Notes under the pieces: model-generated
What the model saw: only the letters and a program-made list of their open reading frames with translations
The model's database searches: none
What the model was told of the DNA's origin: nothing
Made by a program: the position numbers and the translations under genes
In this document: piece after piece, positions 1 to 6,515 of the stretch
Layout: each line of letters begins with the position of its first letter
Position numbering within the stretch: the first letter of the stretch is position 1
Assembly (NCBI GenBank): GCA_036266975.1
Contig: DATAWZ010000035.1
Location: forward strand, 1-16,005
Direction: 5' to 3'
DNA from: DATAWZ01 sp036266975
GTDB taxonomy: Bacteria; Actinomycetota; Thermoleophilia; Solirubrobacterales; Solirubrobacteraceae
Length of the DNA stretch: 16,005 nt

Positions 1-908
1 CACTGCGGCCGGGTGAACAGGTAGTAGAAGCGGCGCGGCTGTTTCAGGTCGGCGATCAGGAACAGCCCGGTGACGGCGATTCCGGCGAGCGCGAGCGCGC
101 CCGGGATGATGTCGGCGAGCGCCGAGCCGCGGGCGCCGACCGCGAGCAGCAGCGCGGCGAGCATCATCGCCCCGGCGGCGACGCCCTTGGAGAGGAAGTA
201 GCTGGAGACCCGCCAGCCCCACGGCGGGGGATGGGCGATGTCGCCGATCGCGCGCGCCGCGCGGTTCTCGTTCAGCGGCGCCAGCTTGACCTGCTGGGAG
301 GGCGCCATCTCGGTCGTGATGTACGTGCCGTCCCCGCCGACGAGCAGCGGGTTCAGCGCGGCCTCGGCGGCGCCGAGGTAGAAGACGTTCGGCTCGGTCT
401 CCTGCTCGGGCGCGCGCACCTGCGCGGGGATGACCTCGATCAGCTTGCTCACGCGCGAGTCGGGGTCGTCGAGGTCACCGGAGACGATCGCCTCGACCGG
501 GCAGACGACCTCGCAGGACGGGCGCAGCCCGGCGTCGACCCGGTGCGCGCAGAAGTTGCACTTGGCCGCGGTCTGGGTGCGCGGGTCGATGTACAGCGCG
601 TCGTAGGGACACGCGTTCAGGCACGCCTTGCAGCCGATGCAGCGCGCCGGATCGAAGTCGACGATCCCGTCCTCGCGCTTGAACAGCGCGGTCACCGGAC
701 ACACCTTCACGCACGGCGCGTCGGTGCAGTGGTTGCAGCGCAGCACCGAGAAGTGCCGGCGCACGTCGGGGAACGCGCCCTGCTCGATGACCTTCACCCA
801 GGTCCGGAAGACGCCCAGCTCGACCCCGTGCTCGGCCTTGCAGGCGACCGTGCAGGCGTGGCAGCCGATGCAGCGGCGTTGGTCGAGGACGAACCCGAAG
901 CGGGTCAC
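1..908 (-). CDS. Four-cluster [4Fe-4S] electron-transfer subunit fused to NrfD-like membrane anchor (partial)
   Basis: Runs off the left edge; 302 codons are visible. From a GTG at 908 the protein has 16 cysteines in four groups: C13/16/19/23, C58/61/66/70, C90/93/96/100 and C117/120/132/136. This is the layout of DmsB/PhsB/NrfC-type subunits, which carry electrons between a molybdopterin catalytic subunit and a quinol-linked anchor. After a linker (about residues 163-222) comes a hydrophobic stretch (about 232-258), a second one (about 265-286), and an ADLKQPRRFYYL motif typical of NrfD/PsrC anchors. The electron-transfer subunit and anchor are therefore one polypeptide. No twin-arginine signal is seen, so the Fe-S domain is probably cytoplasmic unless exported with a partner. 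The GTG overlaps the upstream stop (GTGA), which decides the start and implies coupling. The substrate is not determined; polysulfide, thiosulfate or tetrathionate is inferred from the sulfur genes upstream. Confidence 0.88.
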   Translation of the reverse strand, partial: MTRFGFVLDQRRCIGCHACTVACKAEHGVELGVFRTWVKVIEQGAFPDVRRHFSVLRCNHCTDAPCVKVCPVTALFKREDGIVDFDPARCIGCKACLNACPYDALYIDPRTQTAAKCNFCAHRVDAGLRPSCEVVCPVEAIVSGDLDDPDSRVSKLIEVIPAQVRAPEQETEPNVFYLGAAEAALNPLLVGGDGTYITTEMAPSQQVKLAPLNENRAARAIGDIAHPPPWGWRVSSYFLSKGVAAGAMMLAALLLAVGARGSALADIIPGALALAGIAVTGLFLIADLKQPRRFYYLFTRPQ

Positions 909-1471
909 GCCGGTACGCGACCGCGCGCCGGGGAGACACCCGCGCACGCAAGACGCAAGCTGAGCACGTTCTCCCAGTTGCGCCGGATCTTGGCCGCCAT
1001 CTCCTCGTTGTCGTGCTTGTGCGCACGCGCCATCTCGGCCGTGCGCTCGTCGCCGACCCGTGCCGCCGCCCGCTCGAGCAGCTCGCATACGGCGATCTCG
1101 AGGTGCTCGAAGACGAACGCGTCGCGGGCGTTGGCGCCGTAGTCCTGCCCGCCCACGCGCCCCATCAGCACCCGCGCCCGCCCGCCCGCGCGCATCGCCG
1201 GCTCGGCCACGCGGTTGGGCTTGGCACCGAGCTCGGTCAGCCGCTGGCGCACCTCGCGCTCGTGGCGCTTGGTCTCCTCCTCGTGCTGGCCGAACGCGTT
1301 CAGCATGTTGGTGAGCAGGTCGGTGACCTCGGGCAACTTGCCGCCGTCGCGCTCGGCGCGCACCGCGGCGAGCATCCCGGCGAACATGTCCAGCGCGCCG
1401 ACCTGGAGCGCGTGCAGCTGGCGCAGGTGGCCAACGACCATCTTGCGCAGCTCGGTATCGGTGTCGGTCAT
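905..1471 (-). CDS. DUF892 (YciE/YciF)-type ferritin-like protein
   Basis: 188 residues, mostly helical, with the four-helix pattern of the DUF892 ferritin-like group. Acidic/histidine clusters that could bind a di-metal centre are HEEETKRHE (63-71), FEHLEIAVCELLE (121-133) and KHDNEEM (152-158). The family is linked to stress responses but its reaction is not settled. The ATG at 1471 overlaps the stop of the persulfide dioxygenase gene (ATGA) and has a GGAGAGG-type ribosome site just upstream. Its own stop overlaps the GTG of the Fe-S/NrfD gene. Being locked inside a redox operon suggests a role in metal or sulfur handling for that system, which is inference. The family call is by pattern only; a hemerythrin-like or other four-helix protein is the main alternative. 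Confidence 0.7.
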   Translation of the reverse strand: MTDTDTELRKMVVGHLRQLHALQVGALDMFAGMLAAVRAERDGGKLPEVTDLLTNMLNAFGQHEEETKRHEREVRQRLTELGAKPNRVAEPAMRAGGRARVLMGRVGGQDYGANARDAFVFEHLEIAVCELLERAAARVGDERTAEMARAHKHDNEEMAAKIRRNWENVLSLRLACAGVSPARGRVPA

Positions 1472-2850
1472 GTCCTCTCCAGGGGATGCCCGCTGCGGCC
1501 CCAGTAGGGCACTCCGAACGGAGTGACGTGCAGAACGCGCTGCGCGCCGTGGCGGGCGAGCAGGCTCGCGGCGAGCGCCGCCCGCTGCCCCGAGCCGCAG
1601 ATCGCCGCGATCGGACGGGCCGGGTCCATGTCCGGCGGGATCGAGGTGACGTCGTGGTAGGCGAGGTGGCTGGAGCCCGGAATGTGGCCCGCGTCGTACT
1701 CGGCGCGCTCGCGCACGTCGAGGATCTGCAGGCCGGGGTCCTCCTCGCGCAGCGCGGCGAGGCGATCGACGTCGACGCGCTCGATGCTCGCCACCGGCCA
1801 GCGCTCCTCGCGCCAGCTGGTCATCCCGCCCTCGAGGAAGCCGGCGATGCGCCGGACCCCGACCGCGGTGGCCAGCCGCGCCGCGACGCGCGCGTCGTCG
1901 TTGTCGCGGCCGATGAGCACGATCTCCTGATCATGGTCGACGACCCACGCGAGCTTGGTGCCGAAGCCGGCGCCGAGCCGAGTGATGCAGACCGCGCCGG
2001 GGACGTGCGCCTCATCGAACTGCTGGTCGGTGCGCACGTCGACGAGTAACGCCCCCTGCTGGCGCTTGAGTTCGACCTGACGCGAGGTCAGCGGCATCAC
2101 GTGGACGCCGTCGGTGACCAGCGGGCCGCGGTTGAGCTCGACGATCGCCTTGAAGTTGGGCGGCTGCGGACCGAGCTTGGCCAGCGATTGCTCGACGAAG
2201 CGCTCCTCGTCGCTCTCGGCGAGCACCGGGTTGTGGCGGCGCTCGTAGCCGATCGTCGAGGACACCTTCATGTCCATCCCCGGCCCGCCGCACATCGACC
2301 CGCCCAGGTGCCCGGGCCAGACCTCGCACTCGTCGGGCAGGCTGAGGATCTGATCGCGCAGGCTGCGGAAGATGCCGCGCGCCCCGTCGGACCTCTCGAC
2401 CGCGAGATCCGGCCGGGCGACGTCGCCCACGAACAGCGTGTCGCCGCTGAGCAGCGCCCACGGCTCGGTCCCGCGGGCGGTGTCGATCAACGCGAAGGCG
2501 GTGTGCTCGGGGCGATGCCCGGGAGTGTGCAGCGCCCGGACGATCACGCTGCCGAGCTCGAGCTCCCAGCCGTCGTCGAAGGGCACGTGGTCGTAGTCGG
2601 GCGCCGCGAGACGGTGGATGTGGATCGTCGCGCCGGTGGCGGCGGCCAGGCGGCCGTGCCCGGAGACGTGGTCGGCGTGGTTGTGGGTCTCCAGCACGTG
2701 CTCGATCCGCACGTTCATGTAGCGCGCGAGCTCGAGGTACTCGTCGATCTCGAAGCGCGGATCGATCACCGCGGCGACGCCCGCGTGATGATCGCCGACC
2801 AGATAGGACGCGCACCCCAGGTCGTCGTGGGTGATCTGACGGAAGATCAT
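1468..2850 (-). CDS. Persulfide dioxygenase-like metallo-beta-lactamase-fold protein with two rhodanese domains
   Basis: 460 residues. Residues 1-240 are an MBL fold with THNHADH (H56, H58, D60, H61), H112 (GHRPEH), D137 (SGDTLF) and H181 (WPGHLGG). H56, H112 and D137 match the iron ligands of ETHE1-type persulfide dioxygenases, which oxidise glutathione persulfide or a similar thiol persulfide to sulfite. Two rhodanese domains follow (about 255-355 and 360-458). The first has IGRDNDDAR where the catalytic Cys loop should be, so it is probably inactive. The second has ICGSGQRAA with Cys418 and should be able to carry a persulfide. This MBL plus tandem rhodanese layout is known from bacterial sulfide-detoxification genes. 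The ATG at 2850 overlaps the ArsR stop (ATGA), which fixes the start; the longer frame upstream is the other-frame remnant region. Cytoplasmic, no signal peptide. Confidence 0.93.
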   Translation of the reverse strand: MIFRQITHDDLGCASYLVGDHHAGVAAVIDPRFEIDEYLELARYMNVRIEHVLETHNHADHVSGHGRLAAATGATIHIHRLAAPDYDHVPFDDGWELELGSVIVRALHTPGHRPEHTAFALIDTARGTEPWALLSGDTLFVGDVARPDLAVERSDGARGIFRSLRDQILSLPDECEVWPGHLGGSMCGGPGMDMKVSSTIGYERRHNPVLAESDEERFVEQSLAKLGPQPPNFKAIVELNRGPLVTDGVHVMPLTSRQVELKRQQGALLVDVRTDQQFDEAHVPGAVCITRLGAGFGTKLAWVVDHDQEIVLIGRDNDDARVAARLATAVGVRRIAGFLEGGMTSWREERWPVASIERVDVDRLAALREEDPGLQILDVRERAEYDAGHIPGSSHLAYHDVTSIPPDMDPARPIAAICGSGQRAALAASLLARHGAQRVLHVTPFGVPYWGRSGHPLERT

Positions 2851-3218
2851 GCGGCGGCCTCCCTCGGGTCGGGATCGAGGATCGCGCGCAGGTTGCGCTG
2901 CTGCTCGGCGAGGCTGCCGCAGACCTCCTCGCACAGCCGCAGCACGCCCTGGTCGACGATCCGGTAGAGCACCCTCGTCCCCAGCTTGCGCCGTCCGACG
3001 ATCCCGGCGCGGTGCAGGACGTTCAGGTGGCGCGAGACGTTCGCGTGGGTCGCCCGGACCCCCTCGGCGATCTCCCGGACCGACGCCTCGCCGACCTCGC
3101 GCACGTGGTCGAGGATCTTGATCCGCATCGGCTCGGAAAGCACCGCAAAGCGCTGGGCGATCAGGTCGGCCACCTCGTCGGTGAGCGGATGCTGGATTGA
3201 GTGCTTCGCCACGTGCAT
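2847..3218 (-). CDS. ArsR-family winged-helix repressor, probable sulfane-sulfur or thiol sensor
   Basis: 123 residues from the ATG at 3218, the usual ArsR length. The winged helix has VREIAEGVRATHANVSRHL then a recognition-helix continuation to about residue 74 and a basic wing (GRRKLGTRVLYRI). Two cysteines, C96 and C100 (LCEEVCG), lie in the C-terminal dimerisation helix. There is no Cys near the N-terminal helix, so the two-Cys arrangement of BigR/SqrR persulfide sensors is not reproduced exactly. The gene heads the persulfide dioxygenase operon and overlaps it by ATGA, so autoregulation of the whole operon is likely. An alternative start is the GTG two codons later (3212), seven bases after a TATACT -10, which would make the mRNA leaderless. 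Longer in-frame extensions upstream are rejected because that DNA is a pseudogene. The inducer could also be a metal. Confidence 0.88.
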   Translation of the reverse strand: MHVAKHSIQHPLTDEVADLIAQRFAVLSEPMRIKILDHVREVGEASVREIAEGVRATHANVSRHLNVLHRAGIVGRRKLGTRVLYRIVDQGVLRLCEEVCGSLAEQQRNLRAILDPDPREAAA

Positions 3219-3219
3219 G

Positions 3220-3249
3220 AGTATACGCCTTAATAATTGGATTTGAAGG
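3220..3249 (-). promoter_or_regulatory. Promoter and possible operator of the ArsR-headed operon
   Basis: On the minus strand, TATACT (3225-3220) lies 16 bases after TTCAAA (3247-3242, four of six matches to TTGACA). The predicted start of transcription is at about 3212, on the GTG codon. An imperfect inverted repeat with CCTT/AAGG ends (3228-3249) lies in AT-rich DNA across the -35 and spacer, where an ArsR dimer would block polymerase. The repeat is weak. Confidence 0.5.
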
Positions 3250-3369
3250 GCCAGTGCTCCCGGTGTTCGAGCGGGCTCCGCGCAGGGGATCGAGCGCCCC
3301 GTTCGGTGCGCGTCGACGCGCTCGCGGCCGATGTGCCCCTCGCCCGCCGCCGCGGGAAGCCGAGCCGCG

Positions 3370-3545
3370 GGGTCGAGGGCCCAGGTCGCCGTCGAGGACG
3401 GCCACATCGGGGCTCCGATCGCGCACGAGCTCCAGCGCCTCGGCCCCGTTCCGAGCCTCGCCGACGACTCGAGCTCTGGACGCTCCCCGATCCGGCGCGC
3501 CAGCCCGTCGCGCAACAGCGGCCACGAGCACGCGCGTTCGCGCGC
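3370..3545 (-). pseudogene. Decayed NarL/LuxR-type response regulator, receiver-domain remnant
   Basis: Receiver-like sequence is spread over two reading frames on the minus strand. One frame gives LLRDGLARRIGERPELE (about 3520-3470). One base out of frame follows VVGEARNGAEALELVRDR then SPDVAVLDGDLG (about 3469-3373), the classic end of beta-2, alpha-2 and beta-3 with the phospho-acceptor Asp. A further frame change seems to occur near 3525, where VLVAA precedes. The sequence around 3340-3300 (EGHIGRERVDA) could be a worn HTH helix, but this is weak. No intact start, HTH or sensor-kinase partner remains. It lies between the ArsR promoter and IS debris. Confidence 0.7.
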
Positions 3546-3631
3546 CGGGTGCGCTCGTGGCCGCCGTCCCACCACGTCGATTTCGGGGTAGGCGACTCGG
3601 TCGTTGGAAGTCGTGATTTTGTGAAGAGTTT

Positions 3632-4054
3632 TCATGTGGCGGGCGCGAGGCGTGCGGCGTGGACGTAGTCGTGGAGCGCGCTCTTGAGTGTCTTGAGCGC
3701 GGCCTTTCGGGTGCCGGGGGGGCTTGTCGGCGTCCAGGAGGGGTTGAAGCGGCGGAGCTTGGTGTAGAACACGTCGACGCGGATTCCTACGCCAGTCAGG
3801 ACGTAGGTCTTGCTGTGGGGTAGGCGTTGGACGAGGCCGTGCAGACGCAGTCGTGTGAGGTCGTAGCTCATCTGGCTTTGGCTGTAGGGCTGGCCGAGGT
3901 GGCCGGCGACCAGGGGTATGAGGGTCTTGCTCGAGAAGCCGGTGACGGCGGGCAGCAGCGCGCACAGGGCGCCGGCCAGGGCTGCTGCTCGTTGGTCGCC
4001 GAAGCGCAACGCTCCGGTTCGTTGGCCCTTATGGTGCTGGTGGATGTGCTCGAA
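3632..4054 (-). pseudogene. C-terminal fragment of an uncharacterised winged-helix-like protein
   Basis: An open frame from the stop at 3632 back to about 4081 ends upstream in TGA (4084-4082). Its only start options are weak; TTG at 4009 would give 125 residues. Recognisable sequence begins near FEHIHQHHKG (about 4054) and includes LRFGDQRAAALAGAL, GFSSKTLIPLVAGHLG, SQSQMSYDLTRLRLHGLV, then LPHSKTYVLTGVGIRVDVFYTKL, a helix-helix-hairpin order like a winged helix. I recall similar C-terminal halves in longer (about 400-residue) actinobacterial hypothetical proteins, from memory only. It has no promoter or good ribosome site and abuts an IS256 end, so it is best read as a gene whose 5' part was lost. 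Function unknown. Confidence 0.6.
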
Positions 4055-4131
4055 TCGTGCCTGACCAGGGACCGACCACCATCAATGAAGCTCTCTCGTG
4101 TAGAAGGCATGAACGCTCCGTTCGCTCAGGC

Positions 4132-4156
4132 CTACACAGATCCTCTGACAATCCCC
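4132..4156 (+). repeat. IS256-family terminal inverted repeat (right-end type), element A
   Basis: A CTACACAG...CTGAC...CCCC sequence typical of IS256-family ends, with the outermost base at 4156 and the element body to the left. In ungapped alignment 16 of 25 bases match the repeat at 4690-4714. Only some tens of bases of element A can remain to its left, before the winged-helix fragment. Confidence 0.6.
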
Positions 4157-4637
4157 GATCTTCCCGATGACCACGGTGCAGACATGCATCGTTCATCTGA
4201 TCCGCTCGTCACTGAAGTACGTGCCGCGCCGCGAGCGCGAGCAGGTCGCCCGCGATCTGAAACCGATCTACACCGCGATCGACGCCGAGCACGCCCAGGC
4301 CGAGCTCGAGGCGTTCGATGAGAAGTGGGGCGCCCGGTTCCCGCCGATCACGCAGGCCTGGCTGAACGCCTGGGAGCACGTGACGCCGTTCCTGGCGTTC
4401 CCGCCCGAGGTGCGGCGCGTGATCTACACCACCAACGCGATCGAGGCGCTCAACCGCCAGCTGCGCAAGGCGCTCAAGACCAAGGGCAGCTTCCCCAACG
4501 AGGACGCCGCGCGCAAGCTGGTCTACCTCGCGCTGCAGAACGCGGTCCCGCAATGGACACGCACCCGCAACTGGACAACGGCGCTCCTCGCGTTCAAGAT
4601 CCACTTCGGTGACCGCGTCCCCGATACTGCACACTAA
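4149..4637 (+). pseudogene. IS256-family (Mutator-type) transposase, C-terminal fragment
   Basis: From the ATG at 4167 the frame gives 156 residues, against about 400 for the family; the frame is open back to 4149. It has the conserved VQTCIVHLIRSSLKYV block, LKPIYTAID, the FDEKWG block, and VIYTTNAIEALNRQLRK followed by TKGSFPNEDAARKLVYLAL. The glutamate of NAIEALNRQ is the third residue of the DDE triad; both aspartates, which lie upstream, are missing, so it cannot be active. The left break falls exactly at the end of the IS256 inverted repeat of another element (4156). Confidence 0.92.
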
Positions 4638-4714
4638 CCGTCACTCATTGACACACGCCGATTCACCGTTACACTTACTACTAACCTGCCTACACAGTTA
4701 AGCGGACGCCCTCC
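4157..4714 (+). mobile_element. IS256-family insertion sequence, right-hand remnant (element B)
   Basis: Contains the transposase C-terminus and, about 50 bases after its stop, a second terminal repeat. The left half, including the left inverted repeat, is gone, so target-site duplications cannot be checked. Confidence 0.75.
4690..4714 (+). repeat. IS256-family terminal inverted repeat, right end of element B
   Basis: CTACACAG...CGGAC...CTCC, with the same start (eight identical bases) and similar spacing to the copy at 4132-4156. It lies where IS256 right ends normally do, shortly after the transposase stop at 4637. Confidence 0.6.
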
Positions 4715-4997
4715 AACCCCGGCCAGCCCCGGAAACCCAGCACCAGAGCCGAATCCGCGCCAAAACCGGGGCGCCAGCCAGGGGAACTTCGGGTTAGAGA
4801 TGCGGGCAATGCGCGGGTGTGGTCGCCAGAAATCGCCACCTGGGCTCGTAGCCTCGGTGCCGTGGCGAGCGAGTTCCCGGCGCTGGAGAGCAACTGCTAC
4901 TGCTACTGTTGCGGTGGCGGCCCGGTTCACCGGACACCTTGGTGAAGAACGCGATCATGCCGTTGCTAGGCAGATGAGCGTTCGCTAACTAAACTAA
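4715..4997. other. Intergenic stretch with no recognised gene
   Basis: About 280 bases that look less GC-rich than the flanking genes. Short open frames exist on both strands but have no ribosome site, no family-like motif and unconvincing residue composition. A short AT-rich repeat of CTAACTAA type (about 4985-5000) sits at the stop codon of the next gene. It may be further transposon-flank DNA. Confidence 0.5.
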
Positions 4998-5207
4998 CTA
5001 ATCCTCGCTTCGTGGGCAGACGACCCGCCACAGCGACCAGGACAGCAGCACGACCACGGCGAGCGGGAGCGTCCACCAGTCGCTGTGCGTCGCGTCGGCG
5101 AGCAGCGCGGTGCCCGCGACCGCGACGACCACGCCCACCGCGGTGATCCAGTCATCGCCGACGACGAAATCCCAGACGAACGCGGCCAGCAAGCGCAGCT
5201 GCCTCAT
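4998..5207 (-). CDS. Small membrane protein paired with COG4280 protein
   Basis: 69 residues from the ATG at 5207, which overlaps the COG4280 stop (ATGA). Two hydrophobic segments (about 21-37 and 46-62) flank a polar ADATHSDWW loop; the N-terminus reads MRQLRLLAAFVWDFVVGDDW. Short protein, no enzyme motif. The coupling suggests it works with or stabilises the upstream permease-like protein, which is inference. A longer in-frame extension upstream would lie wholly inside the COG4280 gene and is rejected. Stop TAG at 4998. Confidence 0.75.
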   Translation of the reverse strand: MRQLRLLAAFVWDFVVGDDWITAVGVVVAVAGTALLADATHSDWWTLPLAVVVLLSWSLWRVVCPRSED

Positions 5208-5980
5208 ACCTGCACCACCGGCTCGCGGCGCTCGACCTCGGCGGCGCGCGTGCGCTGCGCCCGCGCGCGCAGAAGACGCGCGGCGAGCAGCGAGTAGCCC
5301 AGCAGGGCGGGGATGAGCACGAGCAGCGCGGCGTCGCCGCCGGGCCAATGCGCGCCGGCGCCCTCGGCGCCCCAGAACGTGCCGAACGAGGTCAGCATCA
5401 CCCCCACCGCGAACTTCATCGTGTTCTCCGGCACGCGCGCGAGCGGCGCCCGCACGAGCGCCCCCGCGCCCACGACGGCGGCGACCGCCGCGCCGGCGGC
5501 GATCGCCGCCAGGCCGATGTCGTGCTGGTTGGCGCCGAACGTGAGCACGATGAACACCACCTCCAGGCCCTCCAGCAGGACGCCCTTGAACGACAGCGCG
5601 AACGAATATCCGTCGAACCCGGCGCCCGAGCGCGGGACGCTGTCCGCGGCCTCGCGCTCCTCACGGAACGTCGCCTCCTCGTCGTGCAGCGCCTTCAGCC
5701 CGGCGGCTCGCAGGATCGCCTTGCGCAGCCACTGCAGTCCGAACACGAGCAGCAGCCCGCCGACGGCGACCCGCAGCGCGTTGATCGGAAGCGAGGTCAG
5801 CGCCGGCCCGGCGGCAGCGGTGAGCGCCGCGAGCACGGCGGTCGCCGCGCCGACCCCGTAGAGGGCCGAACGCCAGCTGCGGGTGGTGCCGACCGCGAGC
5901 ACGATGGTCAGCGCCTCGACGCCCTCCACGGCGCAGGCCAGGAAGACCGACAGGGCCAGACCGACTTGCTGGCCGCTCAT
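5204..5980 (-). CDS. COG4280-type integral membrane protein, possible cation permease
   Basis: 258 residues, about six to seven membrane segments. Two related motifs mark each half: EGVEALTIVLAVG (19-31) and EGLEVVFIVLTFG (137-149), suggesting an internal duplication. Membrane-buried EGxE motifs resemble the REGLEA motif of FTR1-type iron permeases, so metal transport is a reasonable guess, but the family is uncharacterised. A charged cytoplasmic-looking loop (about 98-118) separates the halves, and the C-terminal tail is Arg-rich. The ATG at 5980 overlaps the stop of the upstream TOBE-containing frame (ATGA) and has no clear ribosome site, so translation may depend on ribosomes finishing the damaged ABC gene upstream. 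Confidence 0.8.
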   Translation of the reverse strand: MSGQQVGLALSVFLACAVEGVEALTIVLAVGTTRSWRSALYGVGAATAVLAALTAAAGPALTSLPINALRVAVGGLLLVFGLQWLRKAILRAAGLKALHDEEATFREEREAADSVPRSGAGFDGYSFALSFKGVLLEGLEVVFIVLTFGANQHDIGLAAIAAGAAVAAVVGAGALVRAPLARVPENTMKFAVGVMLTSFGTFWGAEGAGAHWPGGDAALLVLIPALLGYSLLAARLLRARAQRTRAAEVERREPVVQV

Positions 5981-6515
5981 CGAGCTGCGCGGTCGGGTGG
6001 TCTCACAGCTCCCCCAGTATCGCTGCCGGCGACGAGGGCGTCGCGCTCCGGCGCCGGCCAGCAGGCCCCCGCCGGCAGCGGCGGGGCGGGCTCGGAGGCA
6101 TCGGCACGGAAGGCCAGAGTGCCGGCCGGGTCCAGGCGGACGCCGACCGGCGCGCCCCGGCGCAGCTGTTCATCGGACGGGACCCCGGTGAGCTCCTGCG
6201 TCTCGCCGAGCGCCACCACGCAGCTGTAGCCGCTGCCGCGGTAGGCCACCCGCACCAGGCCTCGCGCGAGGGCACGGTCCGGGAGCGGCGGGCACAGCCC
6301 GATCGCACCGGGGCGCAGCAGCAGCTGGGCGGACGCGCCGGGCTGGAGCGGCTCCATCGCCGTGGCGAGGACCTCGACCAGCCGGCCCGGGTCGTCGGTC
6401 GGCACCTGCACGCGCACGCGGTCGGACGTGTCCCTGCTCCGGCGTCCCGAGCTGGACGAGCCGTCCCCGCTGCAGCACGCCGACCTCGTGCCAGACGCGC
6501 CGCCCCCACAGGTTG
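5977..6515 (-). pseudogene. ABC transporter ATPase, C-terminal remnant with TOBE-like domain
   Basis: Two frames carry ATPase-like sequence. About 6515-6434 gives VGVLQRGRLVQLGTPEQ, the piece that follows the H-loop region in PotA/FbpC-type ATPases. The sequence then jumps frame to a GTG-started frame (6417-5977, 145 residues) with QLLLRPGAIGL and GVRLDPAGTLAF, typical of TOBE_2 regulatory domains. Walker A, signature and Walker B are absent, and the segment linking GTPEQ to the TOBE domain is missing. The family imports polyamines, iron, thiamine, sulfate or similar. The TOBE frame could still be translated and its stop overlaps the COG4280 start. Confidence 0.78.

Noticed and set aside
231..1142. 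Long plus-strand open frame (303 codons) opposite the Fe-S and ferritin-like genes
   Set aside because: Antisense shadow typical of high-GC DNA: rich in Arg/Ala/Gly/Val/Asp, no motif, and opposite genes with clear motifs.
1468..3531. 687-residue version of the persulfide dioxygenase
   Set aside because: The N-terminal 227 residues are the receiver remnant plus out-of-frame ArsR gene; the ATG at 2850 with the ATGA overlap is the natural start.
2847..3965. 372-residue version of the ArsR protein with a long N-terminal extension
   Set aside because: The extension crosses the promoter, the frameshifted receiver remnant and the winged-helix fragment, and is low-complexity Arg/Pro sequence.
4634..4930. 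98-residue minus-strand frame after the IS256 remnant
   Set aside because: No ribosome site or motif, and it runs across the IS terminal repeat, so it is most likely chance.
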